A DNA stretch of 64,000 nt, from NCBI GenBank assembly GCA_905250075.1, contig CAJNOP010000031.1, positions 1,767,098-1,831,097 of the forward strand. Reading direction: 5' to 3'. The notes beneath the pieces were generated by a model. The model saw only the letters and a program-made list of their open reading frames with translations, was not told the DNA's origin and made no database searches. Every line of letters begins with the position of its first letter. Position 1 is the stretch's first letter. Shown in pieces: positions 28,601 to 39,600 of this stretch. The position numbers and the translations under genes were made by a program. This DNA comes from Rotaria sp. Silwood1. Taxonomy: Eukaryota; Rotifera; Eurotatoria; Philodinida; Philodinidae.

Positions 28601-31600
28601 TAAAAAACATTTAATACTTTTACTATAATGTTTTCTTAAGTGACTTTTTTTGCTATGTTTTCGATATTAAATAATGAGATTAGTATCAATAAGTCACTTA
28701 TGACAGTAAAAACCGTACTAATAATCAAAAATTTGATTTTTTTAAAGAGAACTCAGCATTATCAGATGAATGATGTATAACAGGTTCTGGTCAATAAACT
28801 TTGAACAATGGCTGGAACTGGGAAGCAGGAGTCACTTATGGCGGCCATAAGGAATATACATTCTCTGCATGATTAAAAATGATTCCTTATCGTCCACTAA
28901 AGCTAGAAAGCTATTTTTTAATTTTTATTGCACTTTGGAATATCTTCTTAAACAACTCTCCAATCTTAGAGTTCTCATAAATCTCAGGCAGATATATGAT
29001 ATCTAAATCCAGTGGTTGACTATTTCTGGCTCCGACTTGAAATGAGCATAACCTGGATCAGCTGATTACCAAAAATAATCATTGTATATTTACTTCCGAG
29101 TTTCTAACATCTTCCGGAGTTTTCCCATTGAAAACCTATGGAATCGAATGGCGAAACCTTTGACTTGGATGTGTTTAACTGTTAAGTTACAAACGTACCA
29201 AGATAATTAGATCCTATGTATCAGCTAATCGACAACAAATAGACGAAGATACGTATATGATGATAGACATCTGACAAATAGATGAAAAGCAAAGAAAGAT
29301 ACCCATGTTTTATCTCAAGAGAATATTCCTGAAATAGCTCGTCAAGTAGAAATACTATACTTTTGCTGATTCCGAAACTTTTCAAGAGTTTCGAGCATCC
29401 AAACATGCTAAATCTATTTTTAATATAACACTATTAGCTGTAGTAGATAAGCTTTGCTCATGGAATTTTTTTCATTCACATGTCAGATGACTTAGGAAAA
29501 ATAGAATACAAAAATAACAAGACTATGTTATATTCAAGTGTATTAATGAGATACATTATCGCATCAATTTGAATTTAAATTAAATGAAATCTATATGATA
29601 ATCAAACAGTTAGAAAATGATTTTTCGTTGCTAAAACATAAATCCTCAAGTAGTGCTTTTTTGTGCTAAGGAAGTGTTCTCATCAAAAAACTAAGCTAAG
29701 TATTGTAAATACATTTTATTGACACTACAATCGTACAATTTTTTTAGGAAAAAAACTTTTCGCTTTTTTTTATTCACTAGAAAATCTATAAACAGATATT
29801 GATAATTTTATATTACTGATAACAATGATGTATAAACATGATTTCGCAAAAAAGAAAAATTTCTAATATTACTTCATTACCTTTAATTGTCTGTATGTGT
29901 GTATCCAGTAGTATACATAGAACGATTGTAAATAAATCTTTATCTTTTCCATCTATTTAGATGAAATATTTTTTCTAAAATATTCGTGAAATCGAACAAA
30001 TTTTGACTTGATCTTCTGTAGAAGAAATGTTAAAGTTTCTATGGAGTCAAGTAAGAAAAAAGAAAGACATCACAAAATAATCCTTCGTACAAAAATATAC
30101 CACAATGTTATGACCTACTATGTCTTGTGAATGTCTTTTATAGAAAATAGATGTAACAAAGACAAATCTTTCTACAGAAAAGAACAGAAAAAATGTCATG
30201 TCCTTTTGCTTAATAAAAAGCTGTTCGAATAGTTTTAACCTTTTGATGTGAAAGACCAAAGTTTAGAACTTGAAGAAGGCATCTAAGTTTTTCTTGAAGT
30301 TCGAATTGTTTAGCAATAAAATAGAGTAGGTTTCTATTAAGTCAAAATCAGATCAAAATAATACGATTGATTCAATAATACTTTTGAAAATTTTCGATAA
30401 TTTTCTCATGTATTCGAAATTGTATTCTCGAAAGTACATTGTTTATCACGATATCCAGCTGATAAAAGTTATTTTGCCATGTTATTACAAAACCTATTTC
30501 GCAAATATAATGGTGCTAATCAATCGAAAAATAAATTGGTATTGTGTTACAGCTTCCTAACATAGTACGCAATGATACCCCATTGTTTCATAATTCCTAG
30601 TATATACAATTAAAATTTCGTTGGTGAAATCAACTTCATCAGTAGAGTTCGTTTTTTTAAACGAAGAAAAAATAAATTCATTTATCATTGATAGATTAAT
30701 CTAAACACGTTTCCATTTCTTGCTTATTAGTAAGGATTAATATCGAATTGTTTTTTCAATATTCTTTCTTTTGTATAAGTCATTATTATTTTCGAATTTT
30801 TTCTTGATTATATTTAAATTTTATGTATGCATAATACTGGAAATGAATTCAATATAGATCAGGATACGATTAATATCGATTTAGTCGATGCTAAGTTCAT
30901 CATTCTCATTATCATCATCAACACTAAAGATAGGCATCGATCAACTGAACTTCATATAAATAACAAGCAGTATAAAGCTGCAAAATGTTCAAACCATCAT
31001 GAAAATAATATATTTAACTATAATTTAGACATATCTATGAATGAAAACAATTTCAACAGTTGTTATCAATAGACAATCAAAGTTGGATGCTGTACAATGA
31101 AATATTTTGAGTGATGTAGATGAAGCCACAAAGAAAACGAGTAAAGCTAATGCTACCTGCTTTTTTGTGTTTATATGCAATAAACACAGATATTCATTAG
31201 ATTAATAGTTGGAGAATTAGTTGGATCTAAGTTCGATAGAATATGAAAGGTGTTTCTTTTATGATCAAGAATTGGATTTCACAAAGATTTTTCTCTTGCT
31301 TATATAGAAGTGAGAGAAGGCAGCAGACTTCATGAGACTTCAACATATATTAAAAGCTATAGTTTAAAGATTTTGGCGAGACTTCGACAAACTTCATGGT
31401 GTTCCAAAAGATATCAAGACCAATCTCTGCTGTTTCTTTCTCATGTTCAAGCTGATCAAACAATACTTTTTCAGGCTGTTGTTTTGTAATTCTAATAGGT
31501 TTTGGCGACTAAACTAAGTGAAATTATGAATTTATGAGGTCTAGTACAGATCAGTTTCAAGTTGACATAGTTTTGGAGTCAGTTTTCTTGTTCTTTTCAT

Positions 31601-31730
31601 TTTGAGTCAAAATTTATTTGTAAAAACTTGGTTTTGGTGAGCTTTAGTAGTTCTATTAAGAGTCATTCTACATAAACTGTATGCAAGATTTTTCAAATGA
31701 ATTTATTGCAAAACTAACGTTTTGTCAGCA
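25676..31730. other. Long gene-poor intergenic region
   Basis: About 6 kb of AT-rich DNA with dense stops in every frame. No exon-like blocks, RNA genes or clear repeats were recognised by eye. Frames at 29221-29406 (-) and 30827-31072 (+) look like chance. It may contain diverged transposon remains that only a library search would show. Confidence 0.55.
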
Positions 31731-33378
31731 GTGCCCTAGGACTGAGTTTTGGGAATTCTTCCAATTTCTAAAAGCATCAGCTAAAAGTGACATATCCCTT
31801 GAGGAACTGAGAACTGCCCATCAAGCACTTCACGAATCCTCCTCAATTCGTCATCAATTCCTTGTCGTGAATAAATCACAAACCTTTGCAACGACATTTC
31901 TCAAACCATGATACCTTCTTATTTCCTCATTTCCTCCCGTGGGTATTCACCACCGACAATTCCTCAGATCAGAAATCGAGGAGATAACTAGAACTAACCG
32001 TCAATATCGATCGGGGGAACTGACACCAACATTAGCCACCATCATTCGAATCCCATAAGAAGGATTCAGACAATAACAATTACCACACCAATGTGAGGAG
32101 ACGCCGGGGAACTAAGGAACTGTGACAGTTTTGTTGACAGTTCATAGGAACTGAGGTGGATATCTAGAAACTTTCTAGGTATCCACCTTCGTTTCAAGGA
32201 ACTGTTAGCAAAACTGTCACAGTTCCCTAGTTCTTCGGTTTTTTCTATATATGGTATAGTTTTAGTATCTAAAGAGTACTACGTCATTACCTCAATTCTC
32301 TCGGGGAACTGAGGGTAGGTACCGCGTAGGTATCCACCTCAGTTTCCAGGAACTGTCAGCAGAAGTTAAATCTTTCCCTAGTATCTATGCTGCCTTAAAT
32401 GAATCAAGAAAGCCTCCCAAGAAGTATAGAGTTTATTTCAGAAAAAAATCAAAAGCCTCAGTCCTTCTCGTTCCCTTGATATATCCCCCACAGTTCTGCC
32501 CAGTTCTAAATGACAATTCCTTGGTTGAAATTTCCGTGACCAATTTCCCAGGAAAAATAAAGAATTATCCTTATTAACGAAGGTGTATATGACTCAGCTA
32601 ATCAATCCTTCTCGAAGTAATAGGAACTTAGGGTAGGTTCCTTCTAGGCGTCTACCACAGTTCCGCGAGGAATTCAGGTAACGACGTAGTACTTTTTAGA
32701 TACTAAAATCACATCAGATACAGAAAAAAGACGGGGAACTGAAGAATTGTGACAGTTCTGCTGACACTTCCTAGGAACTGAGATGGATACCTGCGCGGTA
32801 CCTACCCTAAGTTTTCTAGGGAAATTGAGGAAACGACGTAGTACTCTTTAGATACTAAAATTATACCATATATAGAAAAAAGCCGGAGAACTGGGGAACT
32901 GTGACAGTTCCTTGGAACGAAGGTGGATACCTAGAAAGTTTCTAGATATCCACCTCAGTTCCTATGAACTGTCAACAGAACTGTCACAATTCCTTAGTTC
33001 CCCGCCGTCTCCTCGTATTGGTGTGGTAATTGTTATTGTCTGGATTCTTCTTATGGGATTCGAATGATGGTGGCTAATGTTGGTGTCAGTTCCCTCGATC
33101 GGTATTGACGGTTAGTTCTAGTTATTTTCTCGATTCCTTATCTGAGGAACTGTCGGCGGTCAATACCCACGGAAGGAAATGAGAAAATGAGAAGGTATCG
33201 TGGTTTGAGAACTGTCGTTGCCAAGGTTTGTGATTCATTCACGAGGAGGAATTGATGATGAACCGAGAAGGTTTCGTGAAGTGCTTAAGGGTCAGTTCTC
33301 AGTTCCTTGAGGGATATATCACTTTTAGCTGGTGATTTTAGGAATTGGAAGAATTCCCAAACCTCAGTCCTTGGACAC
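31731..33378. mobile_element. Foldback-type DNA element made of nested palindromes
   Basis: A 1.65-kb element. The left arm (31731 to about 32356) and right arm (about 32757-33378) are inverted copies, by eye near 90% identical, starting GTGCCCTAGGACTGAG and GTGTCCAAGGACTGAG. The arms contain further palindromic modules, for example 32113-32234, where GGAACTGTGACAGTT reads towards AACTGTCACAGTTCC around a centre at CTAGAAACTTTCTAG. The module with CTCAGTTCC, GGATACC and AGTACTACGTC recurs. The central part (about 32357-32756) holds a further partial copy of the module. Long modular inverted arms with little or no coding capacity match the Foldback/Galileo style of element. I could not find a convincing target duplication or a transposase. 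Confidence 0.7.
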
Positions 33379-33659
33379 CCGTCGAAAAATATGAATAATG
33401 AAAACATACTAGTATTAAGATCAACTGTGTATTTATGATAACAGATATTAAAAGCAAAAGAGAAAAGCAAGCAATTTTATACAAAGCTTAGCGATTTAAA
33501 CATATATATATATATATGTATAAAGGGAAAAAGATGAGACTTCAATTTGAAGATATGAAACATGTGATAAGCGATAGATTTAATTGTTATTAAAAATCGT
33601 GAAGAACAACAACGAAACGAAGGACGGAATGAACGTTAAAAATAAAGTATTTATTAGTT
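33379..33659. other. Short spacer downstream of RAP1GAP
   Basis: It lies between the foldback element and the RAP1GAP stop. It includes an AT microsatellite near 33503-33518 and the likely poly(A) signal of RAP1GAP at 33650-33655. Otherwise nothing was seen. Confidence 0.5.
33650..33655 (-). promoter_or_regulatory. Putative poly(A) signal of the RAP1GAP gene
   Basis: AATAAA on the minus strand, a few bases after the TAA stop. It implies a very short 3' UTR if used. A chance match in AT-rich DNA is possible. Confidence 0.3.
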
Positions 33660-36600
33660 TTATGAACTCTCTCCATCAATAATATTTCGTTGTTGTACTA
33701 ACTGCATTTCAAGTTGTTTCAAAGCTTTTGAATGATTTTCATCTATTTGGGCTAATTTTGTTGAATGTTGTTGTTGTAATGCAAAAACAAATTTAATTAA
33801 ATCTAAAATAAGAATAAAAAATAAAACTAAAATAATATTTTGAAAAGAATATTTCATTTGTATTTTTACCATCTTTTGATGAAGTTTGTAGATCATCAAG
33901 TACTAACTGATGATGATCTATGTCATCTATTGATAATTTATTAAAATTAAATGGTGATGCAGTTGAATATGAATCTAATTTGTAATTAAAATAATTAGAT
34001 GGTGAAGATGGACATGTTGCTGGTGATAAAAATTTTGAATTTGAACGAGGACTTAGGTGATATAACCAAATTAAAATACAAAAATATTATAAACGAAAAT
34101 ATTACCTTAATGATAAATCAGCATTTTCAGATTCTAATAATACACGATTAGTATTTGATCTTTCCATTTGAGGACTTTGGTTCTATTAACAAAAGATAAG
34201 AATTTATTTTTATCTAAATAAGAACTTTTGATCATAAAAAATTTCATAAGAGACTATTCATTTTTATTAGAATATGATTCTATACTTTTTTAATTAGCAG
34301 AAGGATTGAAGTATGTAATGCTGTTGAAATGAATGATGGCGAATGATTTGAATTAATATACTGTTGTATGTTTTATTTGACTCGATTAAATTACGAGAGA
34401 ACTTAGAGAAAAGCTTGCATTTTACTGGTAGTGACGTTTAGTCACCAAATGACATAACATGCTACGGTTCACAGTGACTAATAGAAATATGGGATAGTCT
34501 CGTGGATTTTTATTCATGGTAATCTTTTATACACAATTAGGCCGAAGTTGTAGTAGGAAACATCGTTCGAAACAGATTCACGTTGCATCGGCCTTGTCTG
34601 CCTTTGGCGACCTGTTTAATTTTTGTTATATATCAACAAAAAAAAACTAGAAGACTATTGTTTATAAGAAACTATTAGAGCCATGTGTATCAAAATATCA
34701 TATCTGTATGAAATATTTATTTATTTATCTAATATAATTAATATCTGTCGATAATAAACATTAAGGAAGAGAGAAGGAGCAATATCCTGACCTTTCAGCT
34801 ATTCTGTGGTACGGAATACTGCCTAATGGCAAAGTCAACAACACAATATCTTCTTTAAAACCATGACTAGCTGTAGGTCTGAACAGAAGGTCACTCTGAT
34901 TCAGAGTACTTGCGCTCAATCGTATTAGCTTCTCACATATTAACTAACCACAAAGAGTAGGTGTGTGTCACATAATACCCAGTATACTATCGGACGTGTG
35001 ATCCGAGACAAACAGTCATTAGTGATTTGTCCAGGTTGATCTCATGGCTGAGGGTATTGGAGTTTGTACACAGTACCATGTGGATGCATATTGAGCAACA
35101 CAGTCACTGAGTCATGATGACTAATAAACAACAAATTAGAAATATTTTTAAAAAAATCTGTTTTTCAATAAGAATAGTGTGAACGGATTTGATGAACTAG
35201 TTAAAGAAGACTTAACAATTCCAGATACTTAATGGGAATATAAATATGAATCAAAAAGCCATAAGAATTTGTCGACAATTCATTTAAAGTAATAATAGTA
35301 ATAATAATCTATTCAAGGAATTGTGAACAGTAACTAAGTAAAACGGTTAAAGAAACTAAATAAACCAATCGATAATGAACAATATGTTCACAATTTATTA
35401 TTAGTTATCATTGTATCTAATCCCAGTAATAAAAAAGAAGAACATTTTGCTATATTTCAGCGACAAAGATGTTCCTTTGCATATTTTGATATCTAAAACT
35501 TCTGCTCAAAAAATTAAATTTTTTATCGAAAAATTAGAAGAAATATGATAGAAGAGTGAGTAGCTGGATAATTTTTTGAGCCTCTGAAAAATACGATGTA
35601 CGCAAACAAGCTCGTTTATACGAGTGTTATTTTTTCAAGGCGAGTTTACATAATTTTTGCAAAGAATTGAGCCATTCAAAGAATTTATCTATCACGCCAT
35701 CACAGGATATTACCCATTAAGCCTATGTTTTCTTCTGATTCTATTAGTGGCTAAATCAAAATCTGATCAAATATAAACAGATAACTATACAAACAAACAA
35801 AATCATGGGGGATTTCATCTTGGATCGAGTAACAAAATATTGTTGTCACACATTTTTTCACTACGTTTTTATCCAATGGACAAAGATTTGCATTTAGTCA
35901 ATCACATTTATTCTATTGTCTTATTTTTAAAAGGTGCTGACAGAAAGATTATCTCCATTCGATTGCAATCACAGAAACAATGACTTATGACAGTCACTAT
36001 AGTTGATCAATCATTTCGATAAGAAATAAAACAAGATAAATGACAAATATTATTATATATACATAATTATGTATAGGATAACGACGAATTTACCTTTAAT
36101 GAATAGAAGATTGAAGACATTTTTCCATTATTACTATTATTTGTTATTGATTCTTTCGATGCACTTTGTTTTAATTCCATTGTCACTAAATTCGTTTTTG
36201 ATTTCAAATCACTTATATTATGTGATGATGGTGTTGAAACAATAATTGTTGTTGGTGGTGGTGTAACTGAATGTTGTGTACGTACTTTTGGTGCAATGAA
36301 ACGACGTCTTACTGAACCAAGTAATGAATTATCTGCATGACGATCATATGTTTTTGCGGAAGAATATATTTGTGTACCTTCTTTTTGTTGTTCAATATCA
36401 CATTCATGCTTATATTGACTATGATTAAAAATGAAACTCATAAATGGGCGATTATTATCATGTAATGTACGATATAAATTTTCGAATAAATTCATTCTTG
36501 TACGTTCCTATTGAATTATAATTAAAAAAAAAAGAGAAATATGAAATAACAAGAAACAAAAAATGAAAATATTTTGTCGTACTTGATACTTTTGAAAAGT

Positions 36601-39600
36601 ACTTGCTTTACATGAAGCAATTTCAGCATTAATTAATTTTGTTAATAACCATTGTTTAAATGTATGATCACAATGAAATGAATTTGAATGATTTATAAAT
36701 GGTCCAAATAATGGTACACTATCACGATGAATAACAGATACTTTAAAACGTGTGCCATCATTATCTAATGGTGTTATAACAAGATAAACATGTAAAAACT
36801 GTGAAGCAATACATTCTGGATCAAATATTGTTTCAGTTTCTTGAAAGACTATAGCAACAATATCATTGCCAATATGACGTTTACGTTCAAGTTGTTGTCG
36901 TTCGGTTTTTGAATATGGTAATAATGTACTAACATGAAACATTATTTCATGATTATTGAATTGTTCATAAATTGATTCGGTTCCTGTATGATCAGACTTA
37001 ACATCCAGACCGCCACGAAATCTAAAAAAAAATAATTCTTGTTTAGATAGGATAAATTTATTTCTTTTTAATGTTTTTTTTTTACCCTTGGAAATCTTTT
37101 AGTTTAACATGAGTACCAATAAAATCAAGAAATTTATCCATAGCAATACTATGTGTTTCATTACTAAAGATATCTTCTTCAGTAAGCTGATTTGCACGTT
37201 GATATATAATACCGAATTTATGTCTATTAGATACATATGATTCATCGTATTTTATCAGCAAATCATGTGCCTAAAGTTTAAGAGAAATAGAAAAATCTAT
37301 TTATTCAATTTTTCTCGAATTTTACTCCATCACAAAGCACCGGATCGAAATATTCAATATCGTTGATGGCACATTGATCACATATTCGTCGTAAAATATC
37401 TATAGAAGAGATTGATGATGGTATATCTAATATTGATTCAATCGAAGTTCGCTGTCGAGTTCTATATTAAACAAAAAAAAACCAATAATTCTCAATGGCA
37501 CAATTGATTCTAATAATCACTAACCGAACAATAGCCATAACGTATCGTTGTTGATCCTGATCATTTGAATATTTGAATGAAATAATAACAGGTCCATAAA
37601 TATCACTACAACCATACCAATTGAAATGTTCCTAAAATAAAAAGAAAATCAAAACACTCCAGAGAAAATGTTTCTTTACTGTTGGTTCAAATTGTTCACG
37701 ATAGATTAATGGTTTATCATCAATTTCAAGCTTAGGTAAACATTCATCAAAGCTAGTTCCACTATTTGTCGGAATTGAAGCAGAACTTTCATAACACCAA
37801 GTATATTGATTTGTTGGTTTTGTATATAAATTTGATGTAGAATTACCAAAATGACTATTTCCCGTACAAACTGTTCTTTGTGTTGATGGTGATTCAACCA
37901 TACCAGGTGAACCGACATTAGGTGACCCAAAATATCCCTGAAAAAAAATCATATTGAATCAAATTGATTTATTTATTTTTTTACGTACTACTCGTTCAAC
38001 TGGAGCAGCAGGCGTAGAGGATATATGCTGTGAAAAAAAGGATTCAATAAAATTTGTCTTAGAAAGAACAAGAAATGTATTAGTATTTGTAAAACACATA
38101 CGATATAATTCTGATTTTGAATAGAAAATAATGGTGATAGATTAATGATTCGATGTGTTAATAAGGGTGACATTGAGGATAACTTATCATCTGAATTCAT
38201 GGTTAGATCAATATCAGCGGTTAATGCTCGTTATTGTCGATATATATCGATTAATTTCCGTCATAATATTCAATGTCAAACAACGAAAAAAAGAAGACGA
38301 AGATCGATTCTTATGGAATGCATTTTTTGTTGTTATTATTATCATTACTATTCGGCACAATAACAAACAACCATCAATGACAGTCAAGAGGCAAAGAGAA
38401 AGAAAATTCTTTTTCTCTGTCTATTTTTTTTGGATGTAGAATAGAAGGCGGTGCGATCAGTTCTCGAGATGTGTGTTGCTTCTCTGATGATGAAAAAATA
38501 TGTGCTCGTCTTTCTGTTTTTTTTTCTCTTTTCATCTGATAGTAAAACATCTCTATTTTTCTTTCTCTCATGCCTTTGTTCATCATCGGCGATTCTCTTC
38601 TTCTGTTTCTCGATGACGTGACATCAGCGACAACAAAAAACAGACATACTAGGCAGTAGACAAGGTCATTTATTAGGAGTATCATACTGACTTTGATTAG
38701 TATATTGGCATTAAAAAAAACAAAGCAAAAATTTCAGAAATGTAAAGCATTTTTCACTTATAAAATAGTTTCATAACGTAACTTATGCTGATTTGCATAA
38801 AAAAGAATTCAATTACAAGCATGGACATCATATATACATATATATACGTAAATATACATCCTCAGTAAGCATACCTGAAGGAGATTGAACACACTATTTT
38901 TACGTGGCTGTAGAAAATGAAAAATTCTCATTGTTCTTCTTGTTTCATCTCATTAATACTGATCAATGATAAAAAAAGAACAAGTTTAATTCAAAATACT
39001 TACTCTAGTTTCATGAGTTGGCATTTGTGTTGTATTATTGATAGGGACTGCATCGGATGCAGTACCCATAAGATTAACTAGACTTGTACTAATCTAAACA
39101 GAAAATAGGAAAAAGATTTATGAACATGAATTCATTGTTCTTTTTACAAATCATCAAGCTTAAAGATAATTACAGGTAATCTATCAATAACAGACTGCAT
39201 TGATTTCACTATCATATAGTTCAGAGATAATAAAACTTATCCTTTTATTTTCTTAAATGGATTCAATATGACACGCAAATGAGATTAGAAAGTAACACGC
39301 TCTATGCATATGTATATATGTTTAGAAGTGCAAGAGAAGAATAAAAAAAAAGAGTAATGTTGATATGCTTGATCTGATATGTCGAGTCATATGAAATCAT
39401 CATAAAACGATTCAAATAATACTTTAGTCAATCAGACAATATTGATGGTGAATGAAAGGATAAATTTATCTCGATTATTTTCAAACAGAATTTAAATGAA
39501 TGAGCAGACACAAGATAAATATGTTTCTTCTCACCTCTTTACTGGATAATATACGTGAATTAGGCAATAATATATCGTCTTTTGTAGTTGATTTTATTTG

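Noticed and set aside
31731-33378. Foldback element read as a retroelement with terminal repeats
   Set aside because: The repeats are inverted, not direct, and there is no reverse transcriptase, capsid or primer-binding site.
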